From: Diabrotica undecimpunctata | Taxonomy: Eukaryota; Arthropoda; Insecta; Coleoptera; Chrysomelidae | Length of the DNA stretch: 64,000 nt | Direction of reading: 5' to 3' | NCBI RefSeq assembly: GCF_040954645.1 | Contig: NC_092803.1 | Coordinates: 85,360,417-85,424,416, forward strand | Shown: in pieces, positions 10,878 to 20,799 of the stretch | Layout of the letters: every line of letters starts with the position of its first letter | How positions within the stretch are numbered: the first letter of the stretch is position 1 | The notes under the pieces: generated by a model | Told to the model about the DNA's origin: nothing | What the model saw: only the letters and a program-made list of their open reading frames with translations | The model's database searches: none | Program-made: the position numbers and the translations under genes

Positions 10878-11655
10878 GAATTCAAATCGCAGACACAGAT
10901 CATCAAAGATAATAGTGGAAATACCATAACAAACTCAGACAGTATTGCAGAGGTGTGGAAAGAATATTGCGAAATACTATTCCCTAACAACGACTCAGAC
11001 AATAATACAGAGAAAAGAAGTTATGAAAAAGAACCTTAAATATTGAAATCAGAAATTGAGGCGGCAATTAAAAAGCTAAAATTCAGAAAAGCAGGAGAAG
11101 ATGGAATTACAGCTGAAACACTCAAAGAAATGGGAGAATTAATGAGATCTGGAATACCGGAAAGTGGCCAAATGACTGTGGTAAAATCACGTTTATTCCC
11201 ATGTATAAAAAAGGTTCACCGACAGATTGCAGTAATTACCATACAGTAGTATTGATATCACACGCGAGCAAAGTACTTCTAACCATCATCAATGAAAGAC
11301 TAAAATCAATTCTCTCACCACAAATTTCCCAAGAACAATGCGGATTCGTCCCAGGGAGAGGAACAAGAGAACATATTCTTAATATTCGTCAAATTATCGA
11401 AAAATCTCGAGAGTTTAACATAGAAACATATTTATGCTTTGTTGACTATTCCAAGGCATTCGATGTCGTAAAATGGGATAACATGTGGCATATACTTAGG
11501 GAAATGGGTACGCCAGAACATCTAATCTATTTATTACAAAACTATCTGTAAATAATACTGCTAATGTAAGAGTTAATAATGTGGTTTCGAAAAACTTCAA
11601 ATAAAAATCTGGAGTTCGACAGGGATACATAATATCCCCTATTATATTCAATATA

Positions 11656-11832
<177 letters not shown>

Positions 11833-11835
11833 AGA

Positions 11836-12744
11836 CAATAAAGCCCCAGGAATCGATGACATCTGTTCGGAAATGTATAAAAAAGGTGGTGATCAACTTT
11901 TTGCAGCAATCCATAAACTAATAGTACTTATATGGCAGAATGAATGGGTACCAGAAGAGTGGCTGAAGGGAATAATATGTCCATTGCATAAAAAGGGGGA
12001 TCAACTGGAGTGTAAGAACTATAGAGGCATTACTCTGTTAGCATCTGCGTATAAGATCTTCGGCAATGTATTATCTGAAAGACTTAAACATTTTACAAAG
12101 GATATTGTTGGTCAATATCAATGCGGATTTACTGCTGGAAAGTCAACTACACATCAAATTCAAGCACATAGGCAGATTCTAGAAAAGTCATTAGAATATA
12201 ACATAGAAACACACCATCTCTTCATTGACTTCAAAGCAGCCTATGACAGTGTGAAAAGAACTGCATTATATAATGCAATGATAGACTTTGGGATCCCACC
12301 TAAGTTAGTTAAGTTGTCCCAACTAACAATGCAAAACGTAAGCTCATGCGTTAGAATTGAAGGAGAAAACTCTACGTTCTTTGACGCAAATTCTCGCATT
12401 CGCTGACGATATAGTTATAGTGGGCAGAAGTATGAGAGACATGGTGCAGTGTTTTACAAGGCTTGCGGACGCAGCAAGTGAATTAGGACTTGTGGTAAAC
12501 GAGGAAAAAACCAAATATATGTTGGTTTCTAAAAACCCTCGAAATATCCAACAAAGAATTCAAATTAACAACCATACCTTTGAGCAAGTCAAAGAATTTA
12601 CATATCTTGGATCGCTAGTAAACGCAACAAACACGACAAGCGACAAAATAAAAAGACGCATAGCAATAGCAAACAGAACTGTTCACGGCCTCCAGAGACA
12701 TTTAAAAAATAAAAATATAAAACGTGCACTAAAGCTTAATATAT
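11836..12744 (+). pseudogene. LINE reverse transcriptase, first part (broken)
   Basis: Frame 1 reads [18 protein letters not shown], then [33 protein letters not shown] and [11 protein letters not shown], which are RT blocks 0-3 of a LINE (block 3 carries the first catalytic Asp). Just after this a deletion removes the GLRQGD region and shifts the frame. The second frame begins at [11 protein letters not shown], block 5 with the catalytic Asp pair, and continues to FTYLGS. The protein then runs into the LTR of Gypsy copy 2 at 12745. It is inactive because of the deletion and frameshift. Confidence 0.85.
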
Positions 12745-13058
12745 TGTTACGATAAATATACTGGCCTAACTTTTATGACTAATTATTCTGTTTTATTGTA
12801 GAAATTTCGGTGGAAGTCTAGATTCAAATTATGGTGAATTCTCCAACTTGATGTTCTCGACTATTCCAGTATATCAGGATTTCGTATATAAATACAACAT
12901 TTTTATATGGAGAGTTAGTTAATTCTGAACCCGCGCTCGCGAATTTGTTACGTACGGATATAATATATAAATTATTGTCAGATAAGTTAATATAAATAAA
13001 GAAATAAATTAAATCCGTAAGTGTTATAAATATTGAACCTTTTAATAAATTCACAACA
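12745..13058 (+). repeat. 5' LTR of Gypsy copy 2 (314 bp)
   Basis: It matches 18550-18863 throughout by eye. Its last ~170 bp (from GCGCTCGCGA) resemble the LTR of copy 1, while the first part does not. AATAAA-like signals occur near the end (ATAAATAAAGAAATAAATTAAA). Confidence 0.95.
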
Positions 13059-13060
13059 AA

Positions 13061-13079
13061 TGGTGTCAGAGTGAGATCG
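13061..13079 (+). promoter_or_regulatory. Primer-binding site of Gypsy copy 2
   Basis: TGGTGTCAGAGTGAGATCG begins two bases after the LTR, in the same place as in copy 1. The first 10 bases match the tRNA-Leu-type site of copy 1; the rest diverges, so the primer tRNA could differ. Confidence 0.6.
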
Positions 13080-13136
13080 AACATAAATTAGACTTATAAT
13101 AATAATACAAGTGAATACGTAAAATAAATTGTGAAA

Positions 13137-16100
13137 ATGGCTACGATTTATGAGCTCACAGTGACGAATTTAAGAAGACATCTCGAAGACAGAGAATTAG
13201 CTTCTACCGGAAAAAAGGCTGAGTTAGTCCAACGACTAAAGAACGCTTTGCTAGAAGAAGGACTAGATCCAGAAACTTATATATTTGAAGACAAGCATGA
13301 TGCTGTCCTCTCGTCGATTTCGAAAGTTTCTTCTGATGTAGCCAAAGTTTCCGGCGACATCGCATCATTGGAGAACAAAGTATCCGGCGACATCGCTTCT
13401 TTAGAAAGCAAAGTTTCTAACGAGATTTCTTCTCTGGAAAGCAAAGTTTCTGCTAACATCTCTAAAGTCACTTCAGAGATATCTGCTCTTGACGATAGAG
13501 TGTCTTCGTTAAAAAACCAAGTTGCTGCCGATATGTTGGCCTTCGAAGAAAAGATATGGAAAGAGATGGAAAGGAAGATGGAGGAAACAGGGACAGCAGA
13601 GAGAGGTAACAATCCGATTACAGTGGAGATAAAAGAAGACGAGACGAAATTTAAGTTGGAGACACGGCCGAAATTTGAAGGAAGTGGAGGTTCTATTCAT
13701 GTTAAAGTCCCAACTTTCGACGGAAAATCATCATGGAACAACTACATGAAACAGTTCGAATCAGCCGCAAGAGCAAATGGATGGTCTGAAAAAGAAAAGG
13801 CTGTAAACCTGACTATCGCTCTTCGAGGAGATGCCTTAGATGTGCTTCAGACCATAGCCGTAGAGGAGACCGATGATTTCGAACAACTGAAGAAGAGGTT
13901 AAATATGCGATATGGCCACGAACATTTGGAGCATGTATATCAGTCACAGCTTAAAAATCGTAGACAGAAGAAAGAGGAGGCTCTTCAAGAATATGAGGTA
14001 GATATTGCCAGATTAGTACGATATGCTTATCCAACAGCTCCCGAAGACATGATGGAAAAATTGGCCGTTCAAACGTTTATTGATGGTCTTCGTGATCATG
14101 AAATGCAGAGAACACTACGATTAGCTCGTCACAAGACGCTGGTTGATGTCTTATCCGCCGCCCTCGAATACGAGTCAGCTACGCAGGCCTCTGGCGGGTA
14201 CAGTAAAGTTAGGACTGTAAAAGAGGAAGGAGATGAAGATAAACTTGACCAGCTCTTTAATTTGATAAAAAGCATGACATGCAAGAAAACGAAGACCATA
14301 AAATCAAGAAACTCACCATCGGAAAAACCAGAACGAGTCGGCTTTAGGGGAGCAGCTTCGACCCGGAACTTTTCCAAAGACCCTCTTATACTAATAGCTT
14401 CTTTGAAATGTCGTGAAGATAGTGTATATGTAGATGGAGAAATAAATGGTAAAAGACATACGTTGTTGGTGGATACCGGAGCGACCAGAACCATTATACG
14501 CCCGACAGTTATAAACAGCCGAAAGAAACTGTTACCAACGAGGTTACGACTTCGGACCGCTACAGGTGAAAATGCCAACATTCATGGAGAAATCCAGGTA
14601 CAATTGGGAATTGGAGCAGAAAAGTTCGTCCATACTGTTATAGTTGCTGACATCGAAGAGGATGTTATATTAGGAATGGACGTAATGAATATGCATGGAT
14701 TCCAATTGGATTTTAAGAATAAGGTAATCAAAGTTGGCAACGAGGAGGTATTTCTCCATCCACATAATGACAACACTGTGCAAGCAGCCATTACAGAAGA
14801 TACAGTCGTGCCTGCGAGAAGCGAAACGATCATAGTAGCGCGGCTACAGGGACTTGTGGACGAAGGGAGACCTGTTATGATGGAGCCTTGGAACCACGAC
14901 GATGAGGTTGGCCGTGGAATCATAATTGGAAAGGAATTGGTGACTTCGGCTAAAGAAATTCCTGTGAGACTTATCAATGTCAACGACTACCCAGTGACCA
15001 TAAAGAAAGAGACAAAAGTAGGAACTTGTGTACCTGTGACATCCATAATCCGTCAGGCGACAACATCTGATAATTCCAACGACAAATTCGACCAAATGGT
15101 TGCAGTTGCAGGACAGTCTCTAAATCAGATGGAGAAAAGGAAATTAAGGGAATTTCTGCGGCAGTATCGTGATATTTTCGTACCGAAAGGAGGAAAGACG
15201 GGAAGAACTACCGTTGTTAAGCATAAAATTGATACTGGTAATGCTAAGCCAATTCGTCAAACAGCTCGACGATTACCACAGGCGAAGAGAGAGGAAGCTG
15301 AAACGATTGTTCAGGAAATGAAGAAAGACGGGGTGATAGAACCTTCTACGAGCCCATGGGTCTCTCCGGTGGTCCTGGTTAAGAAGAAAGACGGAACGAC
15401 GAGGTTCTGTGTGGATTACCGTTTGCTGAACAACGTTACCAAGAAAGATAGTTATCCTCTGCCTCGGATCGATGACACATTGGACACATTGGCTGGAAGT
15501 AAATTGTTTTCTACTTTAGATTTGAAGTCTGGATACTGGCAGGTAGAAATGGACCCAGTCGATAAAGAAAAGACAGCCTTCACCACAGGATCTGGATTGT
15601 GGCAATTCAACGTTATGCCATTTGGACTTTGTAATGCTCCTGCGACATTTGAGAGGCTTATGGAAAATGTGTTGAGAGGGTTATCTTGGAAAACATGCCT
15701 GGTTTATTTAGATGACATAATCGTCTTGGGGGAGACATTCGAAGATCATTTGAGGAATTTAGAAAACGTTTTTAATCGACTTAAAGCTGCCCAATTGATG
15801 TTAAACCCCAAGAAGTGCCAGCTATTTCAAGGTAAAGTCAATTATCTGGGTCATATAGTCAGTAAAGAAGGAGTGGCCGTGGATAAGGGAAAAATCGATT
15901 CCATTAAGGAATGGCCAAAACCAACTGACAAACATCAAGTGAGAAGTTTTCTTGGACTATGTACTTACTACCGGAGGTTTATTAAGAAGTTTGCAGATAT
16001 CGCTAAGCCATTAACGCGACTTACAGAGGAAGCAAGAGAATACCGCTGGGATATAGACTGCCAAAATGCCTTTGAAACGTTGAAAAAGCATTTAATAACA

Positions 16101-18560
16101 GCACCAATTTTGGGGTATCCACTGCCAGAAGGAGAGTTCATCTTAGATACGGATGCAAGTAATGTGGGAATTGGAGGAGTGCTGTCTCAGATTCAAGGAG
16201 GACAGGAACGAGTCCTCGGATATTTTAGTAAAGTTCTTTCAAAACCTGAGCGGAATTATTGCGTCACGAGAAGAGAACTTCTAGCAGTAGTTAAATCAGT
16301 AGAGCACTTCTATCAATACCTCTATGGAAGGAAGTTTTTAATCCGAACCGACCATGCCGCCCTTAAGTGGTTGATGCAGTTTAAGAATCCAGAGGGTCAG
16401 ATAGCCAGGTGGATCGAACGACTCCAAGAATACGATTTTAAGATTGAGCACCGAGCCGGAGTTAGCCACAGAAATGCTGATTCTCTTTCCAGAAGGCCAT
16501 GCCCCGCAGAGTGTTCCCACTGCAACAAAACGGAATCCAAGGAAGCAGCAGTGCTAAGAACGACGATTGTCAACGACGACTGGACGCCTACTAAGATAAG
16601 GGAAGAACAAGAGAGAGATCCAGTTATACAGAAAATCCGAAAATGGAAAGAGGAAAACCGTCGACCACCTTGGCAGGAAATATCAAACCTATGCTCAGTA
16701 GTTAAGACGTATTGGGCCCAGTGGGACTCATTTATCATCGAAGATGGCTTGCTCAAACGAGTCCTGGAAAATGATGACGGTTCAGAGAAAAGAAGACAGT
16801 TGGTGATCCCAAAGAGCAGAATAGCCGAAGTACTTCGTCAGTTACACGACAGTCCATCGGGAGGGCATTTTGGTGTAAGGAAAACCTTTCAGCGAATTCG
16901 GGAACGGTTTTATTGGATGAACAGTTCCGACGACGTAAAAGACTGGTGTAAGAAATGTACTATTTGTGCTACGAGTAACGGGCCTCACCGGAAAAGGAGA
17001 GCTCCTATGAGACAATATAATGTTGGAAGCCCGTTTGAAAGAATAGCTTTGGACATTGCAGGGCCATTTCCAGAAAGTGAAAATGGGGGCAAGTACATGT
17101 TGGTAGTAATGGATTACTTCACTAAGTGGGTCGAGATTTATGCACTTCCAGACCAGAAGGCCGCCACCGTTGCAGATAAGTTGATCCAAGAATATATCAA
17201 CCGATTTGGAGTGCCTTTGGAGATCCATAGTGACCAAGGCAGGAACTTTGAAAGTGATCTATTCCAAGGAATATGTGATAGACTAGGCATGAAGAAAACA
17301 AGAACTACCGCGTATCATCCGCAATCGGATGGTATGGTAGAACGAATGAATAGGACAGTTGGCAAGTATTTGACAAAGATGGTGTCCGATCATCAGCGAG
17401 ACTGGGACCAATACCTTCCGTTCTTCACAATGGCCTACAGATCTGCTGTTAACGAATCAACGGGCCAGACACCAGCCAGAGTCCTATTCGGACGCGAAAT
17501 GCGACTACCTTGTGATCTAGAATTTGGGTGTCGACCTGGAGAAGATGTAGCAGGTGAAGATTATGTGATCGAATTACGAAGAAGAATGGACGATGTACAT
17601 GAGTTGGTCCGTTCCCACCTTCAGATCGCTAGCGACCGAATGAAGAAACGGTACGATACACAAGCCGAAAAGGGTTGCTTTAAGAAGAACGACAAAGTAT
17701 GGCTGTATAATCCCAAGAAGCGAAAAGGTTGTTCTCCCAAATTGCAGCAGTTTTGGGAAGGTCCATACCTCATCATGGAGAAGATCAACGATGTCATCTA
17801 CCGAATAAGCAAGATTCCGAGGGGAAAGCCGATGATAGTACACCATAACCGGCTGGCGTCTTTCGAAGGTGACCACGACGTAGATGAAGAAGTGGAAGTA
17901 AACCAAGTCCAAGACGTGTCTGACCTCACGTTTGAGGAATTCATGGGTGCCTATGGAGGTACCGGTAAAGCAAGACATGGTGTTACCACTGAAGAAAAGC
18001 AAGATCTACTCGCGCTCCCCGATGACTACTCGCTGGCCCTCACCATCCCGGCCAGTATCAAAGACGCACCAGGGTTGGCATCCGTCTTTCGAAGGAAGTT
18101 TGGTCGAGTTGCAGAACTTCAATGCCAAGTGCCAGCTCCCGGTAAAACCTTGAAACTCCAAGATGCATCACGTTACCTTTTCTACCTGGTAACAAAAGAC
18201 ACTGCCCGTGACCAACCTACCTACCGAGATGTATGGGAAGCCTTACTTCAATTGAGAGGGCACGTACTAGAGTCCGACGTGCAAAAGTTAGCCATGCCAA
18301 AGTTGGAGTGCCGCCAATTAGATTGGAGGGTTATCCGAAATATGGTGGAGGAGATCTTTAAAGACACCGAAGTCCAGGTGTTAGTCTGTTGCAATCCGCA
18401 TAGTTACTGGTGCGGAGAGAAAACCGTCCCTTGTCATTTTTATACAACTGGAAGTTGTAAAAGAGGGTCCAGTTGCCGATACCAGCATACAGTTCCGGTT
18501 CCAGTCCCGACAAGGTTCCAGGAGGAACTATCTTTTAAGAGGGGGGCAATGTTACGATAA
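13137..18560 (+). CDS. Gag-pol polyprotein with SAP domain, TARG1-like macrodomain and CCCH finger
   Basis: A single frame of 1,807 codons encodes structural and enzymatic proteins for retrotransposition. I take the ATG at 13137; an upstream GTG at 13131 is in frame but unlikely. Order: SAP-like DNA-binding fold (about 3-45, LRRHLEDRELASTGKKAELV); coiled coil of 11-residue repeats (about 58-150); capsid-like gag (about 185-350), with no CCHC knuckle seen; protease DTGAT (D446); RT with YLDD (D859, D860); RNase H TDAS (D1006); integrase zinc motif (H1237, H1244, C1274, C1277) and D1306-D1366-E1402 (D-x35-E), with a GPY module near 1542. Unusually it then has a macrodomain (about 1623-1752) resembling ADP-ribose hydrolase TARG1/OARD1 and a C-x7-C-x5-C-x3-H finger (C1766-H1784). 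There is no frameshift between gag and pol. The stop lies 11 bases into the 3' LTR. Confidence 0.93.
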   Translation: MATIYELTVTNLRRHLEDRELASTGKKAELVQRLKNALLEEGLDPETYIFEDKHDAVLSSISKVSSDVAKVSGDIASLENKVSGDIASLESKVSNEISSLESKVSANISKVTSEISALDDRVSSLKNQVAADMLAFEEKIWKEMERKMEETGTAERGNNPITVEIKEDETKFKLETRPKFEGSGGSIHVKVPTFDGKSSWNNYMKQFESAARANGWSEKEKAVNLTIALRGDALDVLQTIAVEETDDFEQLKKRLNMRYGHEHLEHVYQSQLKNRRQKKEEALQEYEVDIARLVRYAYPTAPEDMMEKLAVQTFIDGLRDHEMQRTLRLARHKTLVDVLSAALEYESATQASGGYSKVRTVKEEGDEDKLDQLFNLIKSMTCKKTKTIKSRNSPSEKPERVGFRGAASTRNFSKDPLILIASLKCREDSVYVDGEINGKRHTLLVDTGATRTIIRPTVINSRKKLLPTRLRLRTATGENANIHGEIQVQLGIGAEKFVHTVIVADIEEDVILGMDVMNMHGFQLDFKNKVIKVGNEEVFLHPHNDNTVQAAITEDTVVPARSETIIVARLQGLVDEGRPVMMEPWNHDDEVGRGIIIGKELVTSAKEIPVRLINVNDYPVTIKKETKVGTCVPVTSIIRQATTSDNSNDKFDQMVAVAGQSLNQMEKRKLREFLRQYRDIFVPKGGKTGRTTVVKHKIDTGNAKPIRQTARRLPQAKREEAETIVQEMKKDGVIEPSTSPWVSPVVLVKKKDGTTRFCVDYRLLNNVTKKDSYPLPRIDDTLDTLAGSKLFSTLDLKSGYWQVEMDPVDKEKTAFTTGSGLWQFNVMPFGLCNAPATFERLMENVLRGLSWKTCLVYLDDIIVLGETFEDHLRNLENVFNRLKAAQLMLNPKKCQLFQGKVNYLGHIVSKEGVAVDKGKIDSIKEWPKPTDKHQVRSFLGLCTYYRRFIKKFADIAKPLTRLTEEAREYRWDIDCQNAFETLKKHLITAPILGYPLPEGEFILDTDASNVGIGGVLSQIQGGQERVLGYFSKVLSKPERNYCVTRRELLAVVKSVEHFYQYLYGRKFLIRTDHAALKWLMQFKNPEGQIARWIERLQEYDFKIEHRAGVSHRNADSLSRRPCPAECSHCNKTESKEAAVLRTTIVNDDWTPTKIREEQERDPVIQKIRKWKEENRRPPWQEISNLCSVVKTYWAQWDSFIIEDGLLKRVLENDDGSEKRRQLVIPKSRIAEVLRQLHDSPSGGHFGVRKTFQRIRERFYWMNSSDDVKDWCKKCTICATSNGPHRKRRAPMRQYNVGSPFERIALDIAGPFPESENGGKYMLVVMDYFTKWVEIYALPDQKAATVADKLIQEYINRFGVPLEIHSDQGRNFESDLFQGICDRLGMKKTRTTAYHPQSDGMVERMNRTVGKYLTKMVSDHQRDWDQYLPFFTMAYRSAVNESTGQTPARVLFGREMRLPCDLEFGCRPGEDVAGEDYVIELRRRMDDVHELVRSHLQIASDRMKKRYDTQAEKGCFKKNDKVWLYNPKKRKGCSPKLQQFWEGPYLIMEKINDVIYRISKIPRGKPMIVHHNRLASFEGDHDVDEEVEVNQVQDVSDLTFEEFMGAYGGTGKARHGVTTEEKQDLLALPDDYSLALTIPASIKDAPGLASVFRRKFGRVAELQCQVPAPGKTLKLQDASRYLFYLVTKDTARDQPTYRDVWEALLQLRGHVLESDVQKLAMPKLECRQLDWRVIRNMVEEIFKDTEVQVLVCCNPHSYWCGEKTVPCHFYTTGSCKRGSSCRYQHTVPVPVPTRFQEELSFKRGAMLR
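18531..18549 (+). promoter_or_regulatory. Polypurine tract inside the end of the ORF
   Basis: CTTTTAAGAGGGGGGCAA precedes the 3' LTR start at 18550. The gag-pol frame reads through it (residues KRGAM), so the tract is both coding and the plus-strand primer. Confidence 0.8.
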
Positions 18561-18863
18561 ATATACTGGCCTAACTTTTATGACTAATTATTCTGTTTTA
18601 TTGTAGAAATTTCGGTGGAAGTCTAGATTCAAATTATGGTGAATTCTCCAACTTGATGTTCTCGACTATTCCAGTATATCAGGATTTCGTATATAAATAC
18701 AACATTTTTATATGGAGAGTTAGTTAATTCTGAACCCGCGCTCGCGAATTTGTTACGTACGGATATAATATATAAATTATTGTCAGATAAGTTAATATAA
18801 ATAAAGAAATAAATTAAATCCGTAAGTGTTATAAATATTGAACCTTTTAATAAATTCACAACA
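18550..18863 (+). repeat. 3' LTR of Gypsy copy 2 (314 bp)
   Basis: It is identical by eye to the 5' LTR and contains the gag-pol stop codon TAA at 18558-18560. Confidence 0.95.
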
Positions 18864-19322
18864 ATATACAGGACCTTAATAAGACCAGTTTTGATATATG
18901 GGGCTGAAACGTGGATCTTATCTCAAAATGATAAAAGACTTCTTGGTATTTTTGAGAGAAAAATTCTTAGAAAGATTTTTGGGGCCGTAAATGAAAATGG
19001 GCTATGGCGTCGAAGATACAACTTTGAACTGTATCAGTTATACACCGATCCAGATATTGTGAAATTCGTTAAAGTGCAGAGACTTAGATGGGCTGGACAC
19101 ATTGCTAGGATGTCAGATCACGAATACACGAAGAGATTAACATTTTCAAAACCAGAGGGCACAAGAAGCAGAGGACGACCACGAATGAGATGGATTGATG
19201 ATGTGGAAGAAGACCTACAGATTCTAGGGGTTAGAAGATGGAGGGAAGTTGCCAGGAATCGACAGGAGTGGCGACTTCTTTGTGAGCAGGCCAAGATCCA
19301 CAACGGATTGTCGAGCCACTTA
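18864..19322 (+). pseudogene. LINE reverse transcriptase, C-terminal part
   Basis: It continues the same protein after the Gypsy insertion: LIRPVLIYGAETW, then LRWAGHIARM, GRPRMRWIDDVEEDL and a Trp/Arg-rich end, the usual C-terminus of RTE/CR1-like ORF2 proteins in insects. It ends at a TGA at about 19323. Confidence 0.85.
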
Positions 19323-19334
19323 TGATGATGATGA

Positions 19335-19351
19335 TATATATATATATATAT

Positions 19352-19440
<89 letters not shown>
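19335..19440. repeat. (TA)n microsatellite
   Basis: TA dinucleotides with two GG interruptions, following the LINE 3' end. Confidence 0.97.
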
Positions 19441-19444
<4 letters not shown>

Positions 19445-20799
19445 CCACTATCGTTTTAAGCTCTTTTCACGTTGCAGTCATTTAGCATCACCAAGAAATG
19501 CTATCATTTTCTATTTATAAGTCGTGTATGTTCGTTTAGTGCACCTTTGTAGGCTTGGCACCGTTGTCGGTTTTTCAATAATCCGATTTTTTTATAAATT
19601 AAATTTTTTACATCAAACCATCATTTTAACATTGGGAGGTAAAATTACTGTATTTGGTATCATTTTAAAGCCAATAGATGTTGCCAGTGTTAATACTTAA
19701 ATAATATTTGAAAACATAAAAATATCGATCGGTTTTGGGTCAAGTTCAAATGAAGACATTGAAACTACCTGCCGACCGGCTGGGGTCAACCAACTAGTTT
19801 TTTTTATATCAATGTTCAGTTGTTATATTTATTCAATTTAGATATTTTTTCCCAGAGAGTTGTATAGAGGAATATTTTACATATTTCCAAGCTGTTTAAT
19901 CGAAGCTATCAGTGAATAGTTTAAGATAAATATTAGATTTTTATGGGATTAGGTCAAAAATATTGGTTGTGATTGGGATGAGAATCACATTTTTAATTAT
20001 TTAATGTTTAACATTTTGATTTAAATTCAGGAAATCGTTCTCAAAAAACGTTTTTTGTACAAAATGTGTATACACATTTTTACATAATTTGTACAATAAA
20101 CAAGGTTAAATATTGGAAATCGTATCGTTAAATATTAGTTAATTAAAAATGTAATTTTGAAAAAGACGTACAGTTGATTTTGCTTTGTTTTCTTAAACAA
20201 TCTTAAAAGGCAAAATAAAAAATTTTGCTTATAAAATGTTTTGTATACATTCTAAAGAAAAATAATTTAAATAAAAGTTGTAGACCATAAAAAGTTTTCT
20301 ATGCAGAGAAATACCAAATTTAAATACATAAATAATTGAGATAATTCCAAAAAACCATAAACTCTAAGATATTATATGTTTGTAGTAATTTATAAATGTT
20401 AATAACTTTGTTTTGTGACTAACGACAGATAATATAACTACTTGAAATCATGGCAATTGATGAGTTATTAAAGTGTGCTAAATATCAAGCAGATCAAAAA
20501 ATATTTTACAATTTATTCAATTTGTTTATCACAGAAAGCAATTATTTAAACAACTGTACTTGTCCAAACTCGTATGACTATAAGTATTTTGTAACTTGCA
20601 ATCGATTCTTTGCGCTTTCAGTTTTAGGGTATATTAAAAAAACTTTTAACATATTATTAAATTTTTTATTAAAAACCAGTTTGAATAGGGGACTTTTTAG
20701 TTTTTAGACCACTTAACGTTTTTTTAGTTTCTTTGACAAGTGAGGATTAGGTTATTTCTTCATATGGGCTATGAACAATTGTCTAGTCAAGTCAACACT
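19441..20799. other. Unassigned AT-rich stretch
   Basis: No gene is recognised. An 85-residue plus-strand frame at 20450-20707 starts with ATG but has no recognisable domain; its Phe/Asn/Leu-rich composition fits AT-rich noncoding DNA. A near-palindrome occurs at about 20057-20085. Confidence 0.4.

Larger units (their letters stand above)
6703..11650 (+). mobile_element. LINE fragment (RT, plus strand) split by a Gypsy insertion
   Basis: Joining 6703-6780 to 10882 onward restores one reading frame (ending LAREFKSQTQ across the junction), which proves that the Gypsy element at 6781-10877 landed in a LINE. Downstream, broken frames give LINE RT blocks: a linker region at about 10900-11040, EAAIKKLKFRKAGEDGITAE (11043-11249), QCGFVPGRGTREHILNIRQI and LCFVDYSKAFD (11201-11551), then GVRQG followed by SPIIFN before the (TA)n tract. 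Stop codons and frameshifts make it a pseudogene, truncated at both ends. It is an APE-type non-LTR element, perhaps RTE-like. Confidence 0.75.
12745..18863 (+). mobile_element. Ty3/Gypsy element copy 2, apparently intact
   Basis: Two 314-bp LTRs (12745-13058 and 18550-18863), identical by eye, flank a primer site, one long gag-pol ORF and a purine tract. Ends are TGTTACG...TCACAACA. The 4-bp target duplication ATAT is at 12741-12744 and 18864-18867, inside a LINE. Identical LTRs and an uninterrupted ORF indicate a very recent insertion. Nothing required for transposition is visibly missing. Confidence 0.95.
11833..19330 (+). mobile_element. RTE-like LINE, 5' truncated, split by Gypsy copy 2
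   Basis: The left part (11833-12744) and right part (18864-19330) join in frame when the Gypsy element is removed (KLNI then YRTLIRPVLIYGAETW). The 3' end is a short (GAT)n run at about 19321-19334 entering a (TA)n tract; simple-repeat 3' ends are known in RTE-type LINEs. The 5' end is truncated at the left (TA)n tract. Confidence 0.8.

Noticed and set aside
13131..13136. GTG start six bases upstream of the Gypsy ATG
   Set aside because: Eukaryotic initiation at the ATG at 13137 (MATIYEL) is far more likely, and copy 1 starts at the matching ATG (MTTIYEL).
20057..20085. Near-palindrome around TGTGTATACACA
   Set aside because: Short, imperfect and expected by chance in such AT-rich sequence.
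20450..20707. 85-residue plus-strand ORF as a host gene
   Set aside because: No domain, no splice partners, AT-driven composition; not supported.
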